A stretch of DNA of 64,000 nucleotides from positions 62,001 through 126,000 of the forward strand of contig NZ_ARYK01000003.1 of NCBI RefSeq assembly GCF_000685275.1. The letters are read 5' to 3'. The DNA is from Hyphomonas johnsonii MHS-2. GTDB taxonomy: Bacteria > Pseudomonadota > Alphaproteobacteria > Caulobacterales > Hyphomonadaceae. Shown piece by piece: positions 44,102 to 54,588 of this stretch. Each line of letters opens with the position of its first letter. Position 1 is the stretch's first letter. The position numbers and the translations under genes are program-made. The notes beneath the pieces were generated by a model. The model was not told the DNA's origin, did not search any database, and saw only the letters and a program-made list of their open reading frames with translations.

Positions 44102-44111
44102 GAGTCGAGTC
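44102..44111. other. Paired GANTC sites
   Basis: GAGTCGAGTC holds two adjacent GANTC sequences, the target of the CcrM methylase that partners GcrA. They lie just upstream of the candidate RNA on the minus strand, so cell-cycle methylation could affect its promoter. Context inference. Confidence 0.4.
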
Positions 44112-44310
44112 CCTGTAAAGAAAAATTCGCCATACAGGAGAGGTTTTCCACAGGATTGCGACGCCCTGTGAATATGCTGCACCGCACACGGATACGAAGC
44201 ACGAACAGGTGCACGATGGATGAACGGATAAAGACCGGATGATGCACGGGCAGGGCCCGGACAGGCCGGATGGAGGAGGGAAGAGGGGGGAGGCCCGGAC
44301 AAGCCCGCTA

Positions 44311-44334
44311 TCCTTCGACTTCGCTCAGGATGAG
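44311..44334. repeat. Palindromic dispersed repeat, copy 3
   Basis: TCCTTCGACTTCGCTCAGGA, followed by TGAG, repeats the core of the element at 12893-12914 exactly. It lies in a G-rich stretch before the HTH gene. Confidence 0.7.
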
Positions 44335-44451
44335 TTTTGGACCGAGTGATGGGGGAGAGGCGCAGGCCTGTTCATTCCTTTGCGCCAGGCGGGGCGGGGG
44401 ACAGCGCCCGGCCTGTCCGACCGGAATGGCGCCGGGCGTATACTTCCCGCC

Positions 44452-45312
44452 ATGACACAGCCAGACCGCCCCCGCCGTTACCGCCGCCCCGCCGCAACCC
44501 TCACCGCCCTGCGCCGGCTGGCCCGGGAGGCCGCCGAAGCCGGCGAGCCGCTGGCCGCGATTGCCGCGCGGCTGAAAATCCCCCGCACCACGCTGTCGGG
44601 CTGGGCGCGGGAAGACGGCTTCCGCGCCAGCGACCTGCAGGCGAAGGCCGCGGCGGCGGCCGCAGCCGAGACAGAGGTCGACCGGGTACGCCGCGAGGCG
44701 GAGGAGATGGTGCGCGAGGCGGGGCTGGACGCCGACGCCTCGCCGGTGAAGCGCGAAGTGGACCGGGCCCGCGCCCGCGTCAGCGCGCTGCTCGACGCCG
44801 GCCACATCCCGGAAGCCGAGGCCGACATGCGCAAGGCGCGGCGCCTGCTCAGCCTGATGAATTTCGCCGCGCCGGTGGCAAGCGGCCTGAGCGAGGCGCA
44901 GCGCGCGGCGCACGAGGCGCGCGGCCATGCCTTCGAATGGCGGCTGATGCGCAAAGTGTGCGAGGCCTGGCATGACGGGCTGGAAGACGTGGTGCCGGTG
45001 GCCGATGGCGACATGCGGTTTCACGGCATGTACATGCACCGCTGCCACATGGTGTGGGACATCAACCGCGCCCTGTTCGGGCCTGACCCGTTCTATGAAG
45101 AGCATCTGATGGAGGACATCTACCTGCGCGCCGAAGAGGGCTGGTTCAACGGCTTCCGCGGGAAGATCCGCGAGGCGGTGCGGCGGCTGCGCGACATCGG
45201 CAATGACGCGCTGGCCGACAGCCTGGAAGAGAATCTCGCCGACGAAGCCAAGGCGCAGGCGGCCTGGGCGGAGCATGACGCGGAGAAGGGCTATGCGCGG
45301 CCGGCGGATTAG
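44452..45312 (+). CDS. HTH-domain protein of unknown function
   Basis: 286 residues from ATG 44452; the longer upstream ORF reads as an unnatural tail. Near the N terminus is a homeodomain-like HTH, AAIAARLKIPRTTLSGWAREDGFRASDL, as found in phage terminase small subunits and resolvase-type proteins. A long charged helical middle follows (AAAAAAAETEVDRVRREAEEMVREAG), and a C-terminal part has the aromatic stretch FHGMYMHRCHMVWDINRALFGPDPFYEEHLMED. No terminase large subunit is nearby, so this is not a clear phage remnant. Codon use matches the host chromosome. Function unknown. Confidence 0.6.
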   Translation: MTQPDRPRRYRRPAATLTALRRLAREAAEAGEPLAAIAARLKIPRTTLSGWAREDGFRASDLQAKAAAAAAAETEVDRVRREAEEMVREAGLDADASPVKREVDRARARVSALLDAGHIPEAEADMRKARRLLSLMNFAAPVASGLSEAQRAAHEARGHAFEWRLMRKVCEAWHDGLEDVVPVADGDMRFHGMYMHRCHMVWDINRALFGPDPFYEEHLMEDIYLRAEEGWFNGFRGKIREAVRRLRDIGNDALADSLEENLADEAKAQAAWAEHDAEKGYARPAD

Positions 45313-45324
45313 GGTGGGCGCGGT

Positions 45325-45359
45325 GGGGTGCATTAAGGCCTACGGCTTCAATGCACCCC
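45325..45359. repeat. Long hairpin repeat after the HTH gene
   Basis: GGGGTGCATT (45325-45334) is perfectly complementary to AATGCACCCC (45350-45359); the loop itself holds a small AAGGCC/GGCTT stem. It marks the edge of the GC-rich DNA, immediately before the AT-rich ATPase/TOPRIM module, and may act as terminator or insertion site. Confidence 0.6.
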
Positions 45360-45472
45360 CTTCGCTTGCTTGCGCAAAGAATTTTATCGTGAAATACATG
45401 TTTGGATAACATTAGAGTGCTATGTATGCGAAATATGGACAAATATAACTCTAAAACTTGCCGGAGGCAGAT

Positions 45473-46735
45473 TTGCTAGTTGAGTTCAGGTTTCGAAACT
45501 GGGGGTGCTTTTTTGGGGAGCAAACTCTCAATTTTAATGCTTCAAGTTTAAAAGGACGCACCGAGTGCGTGGTCGAAACAAAATTTACTACGGCGAAGCA
45601 AGTCTTGCCCGTGGCTGCAATCTTCGGGCCGAATGCATCGGGAAAGAGTAGTATTCTTTCAGCGGTCGCATTCCTTCGACTGGCTGTTCGCCGCTCATTC
45701 TCGGAAAAGCGCGATAAACCAGTCGTGCCAAGAAAATATTTCAAGTTGGTAGCAAGTGGGGTTCGCGAGACGTCCGAATTAGAGCTAACTTTTATAAGTG
45801 ACGACACGCTGTTCAAGTTTGGCTTTGAGTGCGACTCAAAGAGCTTTGTTAGAGAGTGGTTATATGCGTATCCGAACAACCGCCGCCAAATTTGGTACGA
45901 GCGGAACGGAAATGATCTCACTTTCGGAAATAATCTAAAAGGGCCCAATGCTATCGTTGCCGGGATGGTTAGGGATGATGTTTTGTACTTATCTGCAGCC
46001 TCTGCTGCAAACCACTCACAGCTGGATAGTGTTTTCAACTTTATTCAAAAGTTGAAAATCGAGACGGATTTCATGGTGACCCCATTTGAAATCGAAGACG
46101 ACATGCAAGATCAAGAACTCGATGAAAACGCAGTTAGGTTTTTGCAGTTTTTAGATACAGGAATCATTGGGTACGAGAAACAACCAGTAAAGCGCAGCGA
46201 AAATCAACCCGATGAAAAAGTGCTGGCATTGATGAAAGCTGTTAGCGACCTCACGGGTCAGGATGGCGATGTTTCTCTAAAAGCCAAAGAGTACGATGTA
46301 CTATTTAAGCACGAGGGTTGTGAGGATGGCTTTTTGCTGAGGGCGCATGAGGAAAGCGCGGGATCGCTTCGTCTAATTAAGCTTTTGAACAGTGCTTTCA
46401 AAACGTTGGAAAGCGGAGGTGTATTGTTCGTTGATGAACTAGACGCAAGCTTGCATACTCGGGCTTCTAATCAAGTAATGAAATTGTTCCTTAGTCAAAT
46501 TACCAATAAGAATGGTGCCCAGCTTATCTTCACTACTCATGACACGAACTTATTGTCGGATAAATCGCTTCGCCGAGATGAGGTTTGGTTAGTAGAAAAA
46601 GACCGGTGCGGACAGTCTGAACTCTATTCAGCCAGCGAATTCTCTCTTAGATATTCGGACGATCTAGAGAAAGTTTATTTGGATGATCGAATGGGTGCCG
46701 TTCCTCCCAATTTGGAATTCGAATGGTTCGCATAA
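45473..46735 (+). CDS. AAA-family ATPase (SMC/OLD-like), first gene of putative defence module
   Basis: 420 residues from TTG 45473, six bases after a GGAGG ribosome site; an upstream TTG at 45458 would precede that site. Walker A FGPNASGKSS (residues 51-60), a long charged coil insert in the middle, and Walker B GGVLFVDELDASLHTR near residue 320, with FTTHDTNLL as the D-loop/switch. The sequence is AT-rich compared with neighbours (codons such as TTA, ATA, AAA), a sign of transfer. Followed one base later by the RloB-like gene. This pair looks like AbiL/RloAB-type anti-phage modules; the role is inferred from family and context. Confidence 0.8.
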   Translation: MLVEFRFRNWGCFFGEQTLNFNASSLKGRTECVVETKFTTAKQVLPVAAIFGPNASGKSSILSAVAFLRLAVRRSFSEKRDKPVVPRKYFKLVASGVRETSELELTFISDDTLFKFGFECDSKSFVREWLYAYPNNRRQIWYERNGNDLTFGNNLKGPNAIVAGMVRDDVLYLSAASAANHSQLDSVFNFIQKLKIETDFMVTPFEIEDDMQDQELDENAVRFLQFLDTGIIGYEKQPVKRSENQPDEKVLALMKAVSDLTGQDGDVSLKAKEYDVLFKHEGCEDGFLLRAHEESAGSLRLIKLLNSAFKTLESGGVLFVDELDASLHTRASNQVMKLFLSQITNKNGAQLIFTTHDTNLLSDKSLRRDEVWLVEKDRCGQSELYSASEFSLRYSDDLEKVYLDDRMGAVPPNLEFEWFA

Positions 46736-46736
46736 A

Positions 46737-47354
46737 ATGGGCAGAAAATCTCCGAAGTCAAAAAGAAAGATAGCAGCACAATCGAAGCGAGCGTTGAAAA
46801 AGAAGCTACACATTTTTTGCGAAGGTGCGGTCACTGAAACTCTCTATTTTAGAGAGATGGCGCGCTTCCAACGAGAATTTGTGATAGATTTTGTTTCGAC
46901 CGGGAAGATTCCTAAGACCCTATTCGATGAAGCTTTAGCTTACTTAAAGTTGATCAATAAGAGCCGAACCGGATACTCGGAACACGATCAGGTTTGGTTG
47001 ATATTTGACCGCGACTCTCATGATCACGTCTCGGAGGTTATCAACAACGCACGAAGTCATGGAATACATGTTGCGTACTCAAATCCGTGTTTTGAGGTAT
47101 TCCTTCTGTACCATTTCCAAGACTATGACGCGGACGAAGATAGGTCACGAGTAAAGGCAAAATTGGCGGGAATTTGTACTGAATATTGTTCAAAGAAATG
47201 CAAGTTAAATTCTGCAAATGAAGTAGTGAATCTAAGAGCAGATGCAATTGCTCGTTCAAAGCGAAGCTTGGTTAGCCGAGCAAATGAAGGAACTGAAATG
47301 GGGGCGCCATCGTCAACTGCGCATCTCCTCATCGAGGCACTAAAGCTATCCTAG
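46737..47354 (+). CDS. RloB-like TOPRIM protein, second gene of the putative defence module
   Basis: 205 residues from ATG 46737, directly after the upstream TAA. A basic N terminus (GRKSPKSKRKIAAQSKRALKKK) is followed by a TOPRIM-like core: IFCEGAVTETLYF (Glu29) and VWLIFDRDSHDH (Asp91 and Asp93), then the RloB marker AYSNPCFEVFLLYHF. TOPRIM domains nick or cut DNA/RNA using Mg2+. In the AbiL system a comparable RloB protein works with an ATPase partner. AT-rich, as the first gene. The two are probably one transcript ending before uvrB. Confidence 0.8.
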   Translation: MGRKSPKSKRKIAAQSKRALKKKLHIFCEGAVTETLYFREMARFQREFVIDFVSTGKIPKTLFDEALAYLKLINKSRTGYSEHDQVWLIFDRDSHDHVSEVINNARSHGIHVAYSNPCFEVFLLYHFQDYDADEDRSRVKAKLAGICTEYCSKKCKLNSANEVVNLRADAIARSKRSLVSRANEGTEMGAPSSTAHLLIEALKLS

Positions 47355-47372
47355 ATTTTGATCAGAACTCAT

Positions 47373-49562
<2,190 letters not shown>

Positions 49563-49709
49563 GCGCCCAGATATGGAGCGGGGGAGGGGGAGTGTCTAGG
49601 GTGTTCTTGGTTTGTTTGCTGCGGGTGGTGAAGAAGAGTTGTGAAAGAGGCGCTGTCAGAACTATGGTTGCATTTGCAGGGCCCTTCTAATTACAGGCGA
49701 GGATGTGTC

Positions 49710-51635
49710 ATGAAAATCAAGGCGTTGATTTTAGAGAATTTTCGTGGGTATCAGGCCAAAACTATAATACCCTTCAGTCAATTCACTGCGCTGATCGGTC
49801 GAAATGACGCCGGAAAATCTACTATTCTCGAAGCGCTCGATATCTTTTTTGACAATTCAAAACCCGATCAAGGCGACGCCTGCATCAACGGGGATGCACG
49901 GGGAGTGCGAATTGGCATAATTTTCGATCACTTGCCCACCGAAATCACCTTGGATCGCGGTGCACGAAGTACATTCCAAGCTGAACACTTGCTCAACTCG
50001 GATGGTGATTTGGAGATTCATAAGGTGTTTAACTTGGGTGTACAGCGCCCGTCAGGCGCCAAGATATTCGCCATCGCCGTGCATCCAACACGGCCCGATT
50101 TGGCAGATCTCCTTCAAAAGTCGAATACTCAGCTCAAAGCCGTCATCCGGGAAAGAGGATTGGAGGCGAATTGCAACCTGAATGAAAACCCTTCGATGCG
50201 GCAAGCGATCTATCGCGCCGTCGGTGATCTTGGATTGTCGCGTCAGGAAGTTCCCTTGAATGATGAAAACGGAAAGGCAATTTGGACGGCGATCCAAAGC
50301 GTGTTGCCATTGTTTGTGCTTTTCAGATCAGACCGCGCAAGTAGCGATCAGGACCCGGAGGTTCAAAACCCCATGAAGGTAGCTGTGCAAAAAGCGCTGT
50401 CTGAGATTGAAGAGGATTTAGCGGCGATCACCGCAGAAGTGAGAACACGAGTCGAGGAGACGGCTGCCAGGACATTGGCGCAAATGCAGCTGACCTATCC
50501 TGAACTCGCGAAAACTTTAACGCCGCAGTTTCGAACTCCGACTTGGCAGAATATTTTCAAAGTCGATCTAGAAAGCGACGATGGCGTTCCGCTGAATAAG
50601 CGTGGTTCTGGCGTTCGCCGTTTGGTTTTGATGAGCTTCTTTCAAGCGGAAGCGAAGAAGAAGAAGGAAGAAGCTGCTGCCGATGATTTAGATGGTCAAC
50701 GGCCTGTAGTTTACGCGATTGAAGAACCCGAGACCTCGCAACATCCAGAAAATCAGGAGCTAATTGTAGAGGCATTAAAGGAAATAGCTGACGCGGGCGA
50801 CCAAGTTGTCATTACTACTCACGTACCGGCATTAGCTGGGTTGGTCCCCGTGGACGGATTGAGATATGTGGATAGTGATCCCGCGACCGGTCTACCGAGG
50901 GTGCGCCAAGGTACTCCGGAAATCTACGAAGAAATTGCGTCGGCGCTCGGAGTTCTTCCCGACCCGATCAAGTCAAACTCGATCAAGGTGGCCGTCTTGG
51001 TCGAAGGTAAGACTGATGTCGATGCACTTGTGTCTTTTTCACATGTATTGTCTGCATCCGGTGATATCCCAGCGTTGGATCAATCCAAAATATTTTGGGC
51101 TATGGGCGGGGGACAAACGCTCAAAGATTGGGTCGAACGCAACTATCTTGGAAGCCTGAACGTGCCGCAAGTAGTAATATTTGATTCGGATCGAACTTCA
51201 GGAGAACTCCCAGCCCACGAAGAAAAGCAGAGACGGCTGCGGGAAATAAATGCATGGGCGAATAGAACGGCGTTCATGACCCGCAAGCGAGAAATTGAGA
51301 ACTACATTGACCTTCAGGAGCTGAACAATCTAGCAGAAGGCAAGCTAGTATACCCGGCGGGCATAGACGTGGATCACTCTGATTTAACGGAGGTGATTGC
51401 TGCGGCATTGCGTGATGCTATCGACAACAGGGATCTGCGATTTAGACCGACCAGCCACCGTGAAGAACCAATTCGGGTGACCAGGCGGAACATTAAGACG
51501 ATAATCACCGCATACGTTATTCGTAATATGTCAGCAGACGGAATAAAAACTAGATGCGCTTATGAACATGAAGGTGAGGTTCGTTACGAAGTCTTGGAAT
51601 GGCTTTCGGCAATTCAGAATTATTGTGCTGCCTAA
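49710..51635 (+). CDS. OLD-family ATP-dependent nuclease (ATPase-TOPRIM)
   Basis: 641 residues from ATG 49710 behind GAGGA; a longer in-frame start lies upstream. The N-terminal ABC-type ATPase has Walker A GRNDAGKST (residues 30-38) and Walker B-like YAIEEPETSQHPENQELI with ITTHVPALA; the C-terminal TOPRIM domain has VAVLVEGKTDVDAL near 430 and VIFDSDRTSG near 490. The protein matches OLD (phage P2) and GajA-type nucleases. No UvrD-like helicase gene (as in Gabija) is adjacent, so it may be a single-gene OLD system. AT-rich relative to uvrB and the downstream protease. Starts 148 bases from uvrB, divergent. Confidence 0.87.
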   Translation: MKIKALILENFRGYQAKTIIPFSQFTALIGRNDAGKSTILEALDIFFDNSKPDQGDACINGDARGVRIGIIFDHLPTEITLDRGARSTFQAEHLLNSDGDLEIHKVFNLGVQRPSGAKIFAIAVHPTRPDLADLLQKSNTQLKAVIRERGLEANCNLNENPSMRQAIYRAVGDLGLSRQEVPLNDENGKAIWTAIQSVLPLFVLFRSDRASSDQDPEVQNPMKVAVQKALSEIEEDLAAITAEVRTRVEETAARTLAQMQLTYPELAKTLTPQFRTPTWQNIFKVDLESDDGVPLNKRGSGVRRLVLMSFFQAEAKKKKEEAAADDLDGQRPVVYAIEEPETSQHPENQELIVEALKEIADAGDQVVITTHVPALAGLVPVDGLRYVDSDPATGLPRVRQGTPEIYEEIASALGVLPDPIKSNSIKVAVLVEGKTDVDALVSFSHVLSASGDIPALDQSKIFWAMGGGQTLKDWVERNYLGSLNVPQVVIFDSDRTSGELPAHEEKQRRLREINAWANRTAFMTRKREIENYIDLQELNNLAEGKLVYPAGIDVDHSDLTEVIAAALRDAIDNRDLRFRPTSHREEPIRVTRRNIKTIITAYVIRNMSADGIKTRCAYEHEGEVRYEVLEWLSAIQNYCAA

Positions 51636-51681
51636 AGTTGACACGCTCTCTGGTCGGCCAAGAATCGAAACGCCTGACTAC

Positions 51682-52965
51682 CTACTTCCCACCTCCAGTC
51701 CGCTTGGCTTCGCGTTCGGCGACGTAGCGTTCGACTTCGGGGACGAGGGGGGCCTGGCTGGGGTCTAGGTCGGTGGCACCGGCGGCGAGCTCGGCGGCCT
51801 TGAAATTCATGCTCATGGTGACGCGGTCACGCCCGGTCGGGTGGTCGTGGAAGACGAAGCGTTCGACCGGGCCGGGATCGATCTTGCGATAGGCGCCGAG
51901 CTTCATCGACACGGCGGCAAAGCCATCAGGCTCGCGGGCCAGGGCCAGGCCATAGGCGTCTGCCTCGGTCTCGTTGGACCGGATGATGGTGTTCACCACC
52001 GGCGTGGCGAAGAAGAAGAACGTGCTGATCAGCGCGAACAGCAGCGGCATGCCGGCAATGTCGCCAATGTCGCCGATGCCCCATTTGCCGCCGAAGGTGC
52101 GCGCGGCCCAGGCAAAGGTGCCATTGGCAAAGGCAAAGCCGATCGCGATCAGCACGGTGAAGGCGAACAGCATCTCGTAGATATGGTTGAGCACGTAATG
52201 GCCGATCTCGTGGGCCATCACGGCGCGCACTTCGGCCGGCGTCGCGTCGGCGAGCAGCGTGTCGCCGAGGCTGACGCGGGTGGTGCCGAGGATGCCGGAG
52301 ACATTGGCGCTGATCGTGTTGGTCTGGCGCGAGCGGTCGTAGACATAGACATCGTCGGCCGGCACGCCCGCGGCGGTGGCAAGGTTGAGGATGTCGGTCC
52401 GCAGCGGGCCTTCCTCCATCGGCGTATAGGTGTTCAGCAGCGGCGCGATGAACACCGGCAGGATGAGGAGCATGACCGCGATCAGCACGGCAGAAAGCCC
52501 GGCGCCCCAGATCCACCAGGTGCGCTTCAGGGCGCGGATGACGAGATAGAGCAAGCCGACAAAGATGGCGGTGGCGACGAGGTTGAGGCCGAACTCGATG
52601 AGATACTCACCAAACCAGGCGCCGAATGTCTGCGTGGAATTACCATAGGCGACCTCGCGGAAATGGCTGAGCCAGATGTCGAGCGGCAGGGTGATGAGGC
52701 CGAAGACCAGTGTGTAGACCAGCACGAAGGGAAAGACGGCGGCCCAGCGCGGCAGGCGCGCCTCGACACGGTCGCGCAGGCCCCGGATGAAACCGGTCTG
52801 GTAGAGGCCGAACGTGACGGCGAGGCTGACGAGGAACGTGACCACGGACCAGATCGCCTCGCCTTCGTCATAGGCGTCCGACCGGTCCCGGATGGCACCT
52901 GAGACGGCGTTGAGGTAGGCATCTATGGCATGGGGCGCGTCGAACGCGAGGGCGATGAGCTGCAT
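51682..52965 (-). CDS. M48 family metalloprotease, Ste24-like (CAAX-type)
   Basis: 427 residues from ATG 52965 behind AGGAG; a much longer in-frame ORF upstream is unnatural. Seven or so membrane helices with the zinc site AVMAHEIGHYVLNHIYEM (HExxH) and the third ligand in NTIIRSNETEADAYGLALARE. The N-terminal membrane part and KLGAYRKIDPGPVERFVFHDHPTGRDRV near the end match bacterial Ste24/CAAX prenyl protease 1 homologues. These cleave membrane proteins or misfolded peptides. It converges on the OLD gene. Confidence 0.93.
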   Translation of the reverse strand: MQLIALAFDAPHAIDAYLNAVSGAIRDRSDAYDEGEAIWSVVTFLVSLAVTFGLYQTGFIRGLRDRVEARLPRWAAVFPFVLVYTLVFGLITLPLDIWLSHFREVAYGNSTQTFGAWFGEYLIEFGLNLVATAIFVGLLYLVIRALKRTWWIWGAGLSAVLIAVMLLILPVFIAPLLNTYTPMEEGPLRTDILNLATAAGVPADDVYVYDRSRQTNTISANVSGILGTTRVSLGDTLLADATPAEVRAVMAHEIGHYVLNHIYEMLFAFTVLIAIGFAFANGTFAWAARTFGGKWGIGDIGDIAGMPLLFALISTFFFFATPVVNTIIRSNETEADAYGLALAREPDGFAAVSMKLGAYRKIDPGPVERFVFHDHPTGRDRVTMSMNFKAAELAAGATDLDPSQAPLVPEVERYVAEREAKRTGGGK

Positions 52966-53097
52966 GGTCAGTCTCCTGAGGGTATTTATCGAAAAACAAC
53001 GAATCGTGCGGACTGTCAAGCGGGACGTCCTGCGGGGCGCTGGGCGGCCCGTACCAGGCATCTGGACAGGCCACGGGATTGGCCCTAGCCAGCGCGC

Positions 53098-54009
53098 ATG
53101 ATCGCGCGCCTCCTGTCTGCTCCCCTGTTGATTGCTGTCCTGGCCGTGGCGATGGGGTCGGGCATCGATGCGCTTGTGAAGGGCACGGCGCCGGGCACCG
53201 GGGTGATGGTGCTGGTCGCCTGGCGGTTCCTGTTCGGCGCGCTGATCGCAACGGCGGTGTTTGTCGGCCTGCGGCGCAAATGGCCGGCGCCGGAGGTGGT
53301 GCGCTTCCACAGCCTGCGCAGCCTGTTGCAGGTGGTCAGTGCGATCCTGTTCTTCTATGCGCTGACGCAGCTGGCGCTGGCCGAGACGATCATCTTCGGG
53401 TTCACGGCGGCGCTGATGGTGCCGTTCGTGGCGCGGGTGGTGCTGGGCGAGCAGATCTCGCCGACGGCGTTCGTGCTGACACTGGTGGGGTTTGCGGGCG
53501 CGGCCTTTGCGGTGAGCGTGACGCCGGATGGCGCGGCCGGCGCGCACAGGGTGCTGGGGCTGGCGGCGGTGTTCGCCTCGGCGATGATCTATGCGGTCGT
53601 GCTGGTGCTGCTGCGCCTGCGCGCGGTGAAGGAGGATGCGACGACGATTGCGCTGTTCACCAATGGCGTGCCGGCGCTGTGCCTGGTGCCGGTCCTGTTC
53701 GGCGTGGCTGGCCCTGTGGAGATGACCGACCTGCCGGTGTTCGCGCTGCTGGGGGCGATGGGCTATGCGGTCTGGTACCTGATGACGCTGGCTTATGCGC
53801 GGGCGCGGGCGCAATTGCTGGCGCCGCTGGAATACACGGCGCTGGTCTGGGCAGCGGTGTTCGGGATCGTGTTCTTCGACGAGGTGCCGGGCTGGCGTGT
53901 GTGGGCCGGGGCAGTGCTGATCGTCGCGTCCTGCCTGGGCGTCGCGTTCGAGAACCATTTCGTGACACGCAGGGAAGCCGGCCAGCCAGCCAGCGACCTG
54001 CCGGAGTGA
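53098..54009 (+). CDS. EamA/DMT-family transporter
   Basis: 303 residues with ten membrane helices arranged as two EamA repeats of five. The first is IAVLAVAMGSGIDALVKGTAPGTGVMVLVAWRFLFGALIAT; the second ends ALGAMGYAVWYLMTLAYARARAQLLAPLEYTALVWAAVFGIVFFDEVP. DMT proteins move metabolites such as amino acids or nucleotide precursors; the substrate cannot be named. It is divergent from the protease, with 132 bases between. Confidence 0.88.
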   Translation: MIARLLSAPLLIAVLAVAMGSGIDALVKGTAPGTGVMVLVAWRFLFGALIATAVFVGLRRKWPAPEVVRFHSLRSLLQVVSAILFFYALTQLALAETIIFGFTAALMVPFVARVVLGEQISPTAFVLTLVGFAGAAFAVSVTPDGAAGAHRVLGLAAVFASAMIYAVVLVLLRLRAVKEDATTIALFTNGVPALCLVPVLFGVAGPVEMTDLPVFALLGAMGYAVWYLMTLAYARARAQLLAPLEYTALVWAAVFGIVFFDEVPGWRVWAGAVLIVASCLGVAFENHFVTRREAGQPASDLPE

Positions 54010-54020
54010 ATTCCGGACAT

Positions 54021-54050
54021 AAAAAACCCCCGCGCCTTGTGGGAGCGGGG
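54021..54050 (-). terminator. Rho-independent terminator downstream of cspA-like gene
   Basis: On the minus strand CCCCGC and GCGGGG pair around a 12-base loop and are followed by T6. It serves the cold-shock gene and lies just after the DMT gene's end. Confidence 0.75.
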
Positions 54051-54100
54051 ATCTTCAGGATTGTGTGGCACTCGCGGCGTACGCGGGCCCTTAAAGGCGT

Positions 54101-54310
54101 TTAGACAGCGGCGAGTTGGCCAGCTGACATCTTCCCGCTGCGGCTGTCTTTTTCCAGCTCGTAGCTGACCTTTTGGCCATCATTGAGCGTGGCAAGGCCA
54201 GCGCGTTCGACAGCAGAGATGTGAACAAACACATCAGCGCCGCCGGCATCGGGTTGAATGAAGCCAAAGCCTTTTTGGCTGTTGAACCACTTAACAGTTC
54301 CTGTAGACAT
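54101..54310 (-). CDS. Cold-shock protein (CspA family)
   Basis: 69 residues, a single cold-shock domain: [36 protein letters not shown] with RNP1 (KGFGFI) and RNP2 (VFVHIS), followed by the [23 protein letters not shown] strand pair. CspA proteins bind single-stranded RNA and act as chaperones at low temperature. A long leader before the start could form the temperature-sensing structure known for E. coli cspA. Confidence 0.95.
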   Translation of the reverse strand: MSTGTVKWFNSQKGFGFIQPDAGGADVFVHISAVERAGLATLNDGQKVSYELEKDSRSGKMSAGQLAAV

Positions 54311-54588
54311 AGATCTTACCTGGTCTTAAAAATTCACGGGCATGCGGAGTTGCTCGCACGTGATCAATCTCGGGTCTTGCGGGGGAGAAGTCGGTCTTGC
54401 AGCGGCGCTTGAGCACGGCCTTAGTTGCGAGTTATCCGACACAATTTCGAAGTCGATAAGCGCCTTATTGCACAGTTTCCACACAAGCTCAATGCAAGTT
54501 CGCACGCGTACTGCGACAGCGGCCATAAGGTCGAATTGACAGGTGTTTGTTTGCAAATGGTTTACTCCCTCAATGCATAGATCGCAGA
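54311..54588 (-). promoter_or_regulatory. Long leader region of the cold-shock gene
   Basis: 278 bases between the cold-shock start and the next gene on the other strand, AT-rich near the start (TCTTACCTGG, TTAAAAATT on the plus strand). CspA genes usually have 100-160-base leaders that change fold with temperature. No exact cold box was identified. It also holds the promoter of the divergent PilZ gene at 54589. Confidence 0.35.

Noticed and set aside
43601-44111. RNase P RNA, tmRNA, 6S RNA or SRP RNA
   Set aside because: The conserved GAGGAAAGTC of RNase P, an AND-type tag or a T-arm of tmRNA, and the SRP and 6S cores were searched by eye on both strands and not found.
44144-44152. TTTTCCACA resembling a DnaA box
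   Set aside because: One isolated near-match with no cluster, AT-rich unwinding region or origin genes.
44452-45312. Prophage remnant based on terminase-like HTH
   Set aside because: No other phage genes, integrase or attachment repeats nearby and host-like composition.
51682-53958. 758-residue version of the M48 protease
   Set aside because: The first ~330 residues are Arg/His/Gln-rich antisense of the DMT transporter; the ATG at 52965 has AGGAG and starts the membrane domain.
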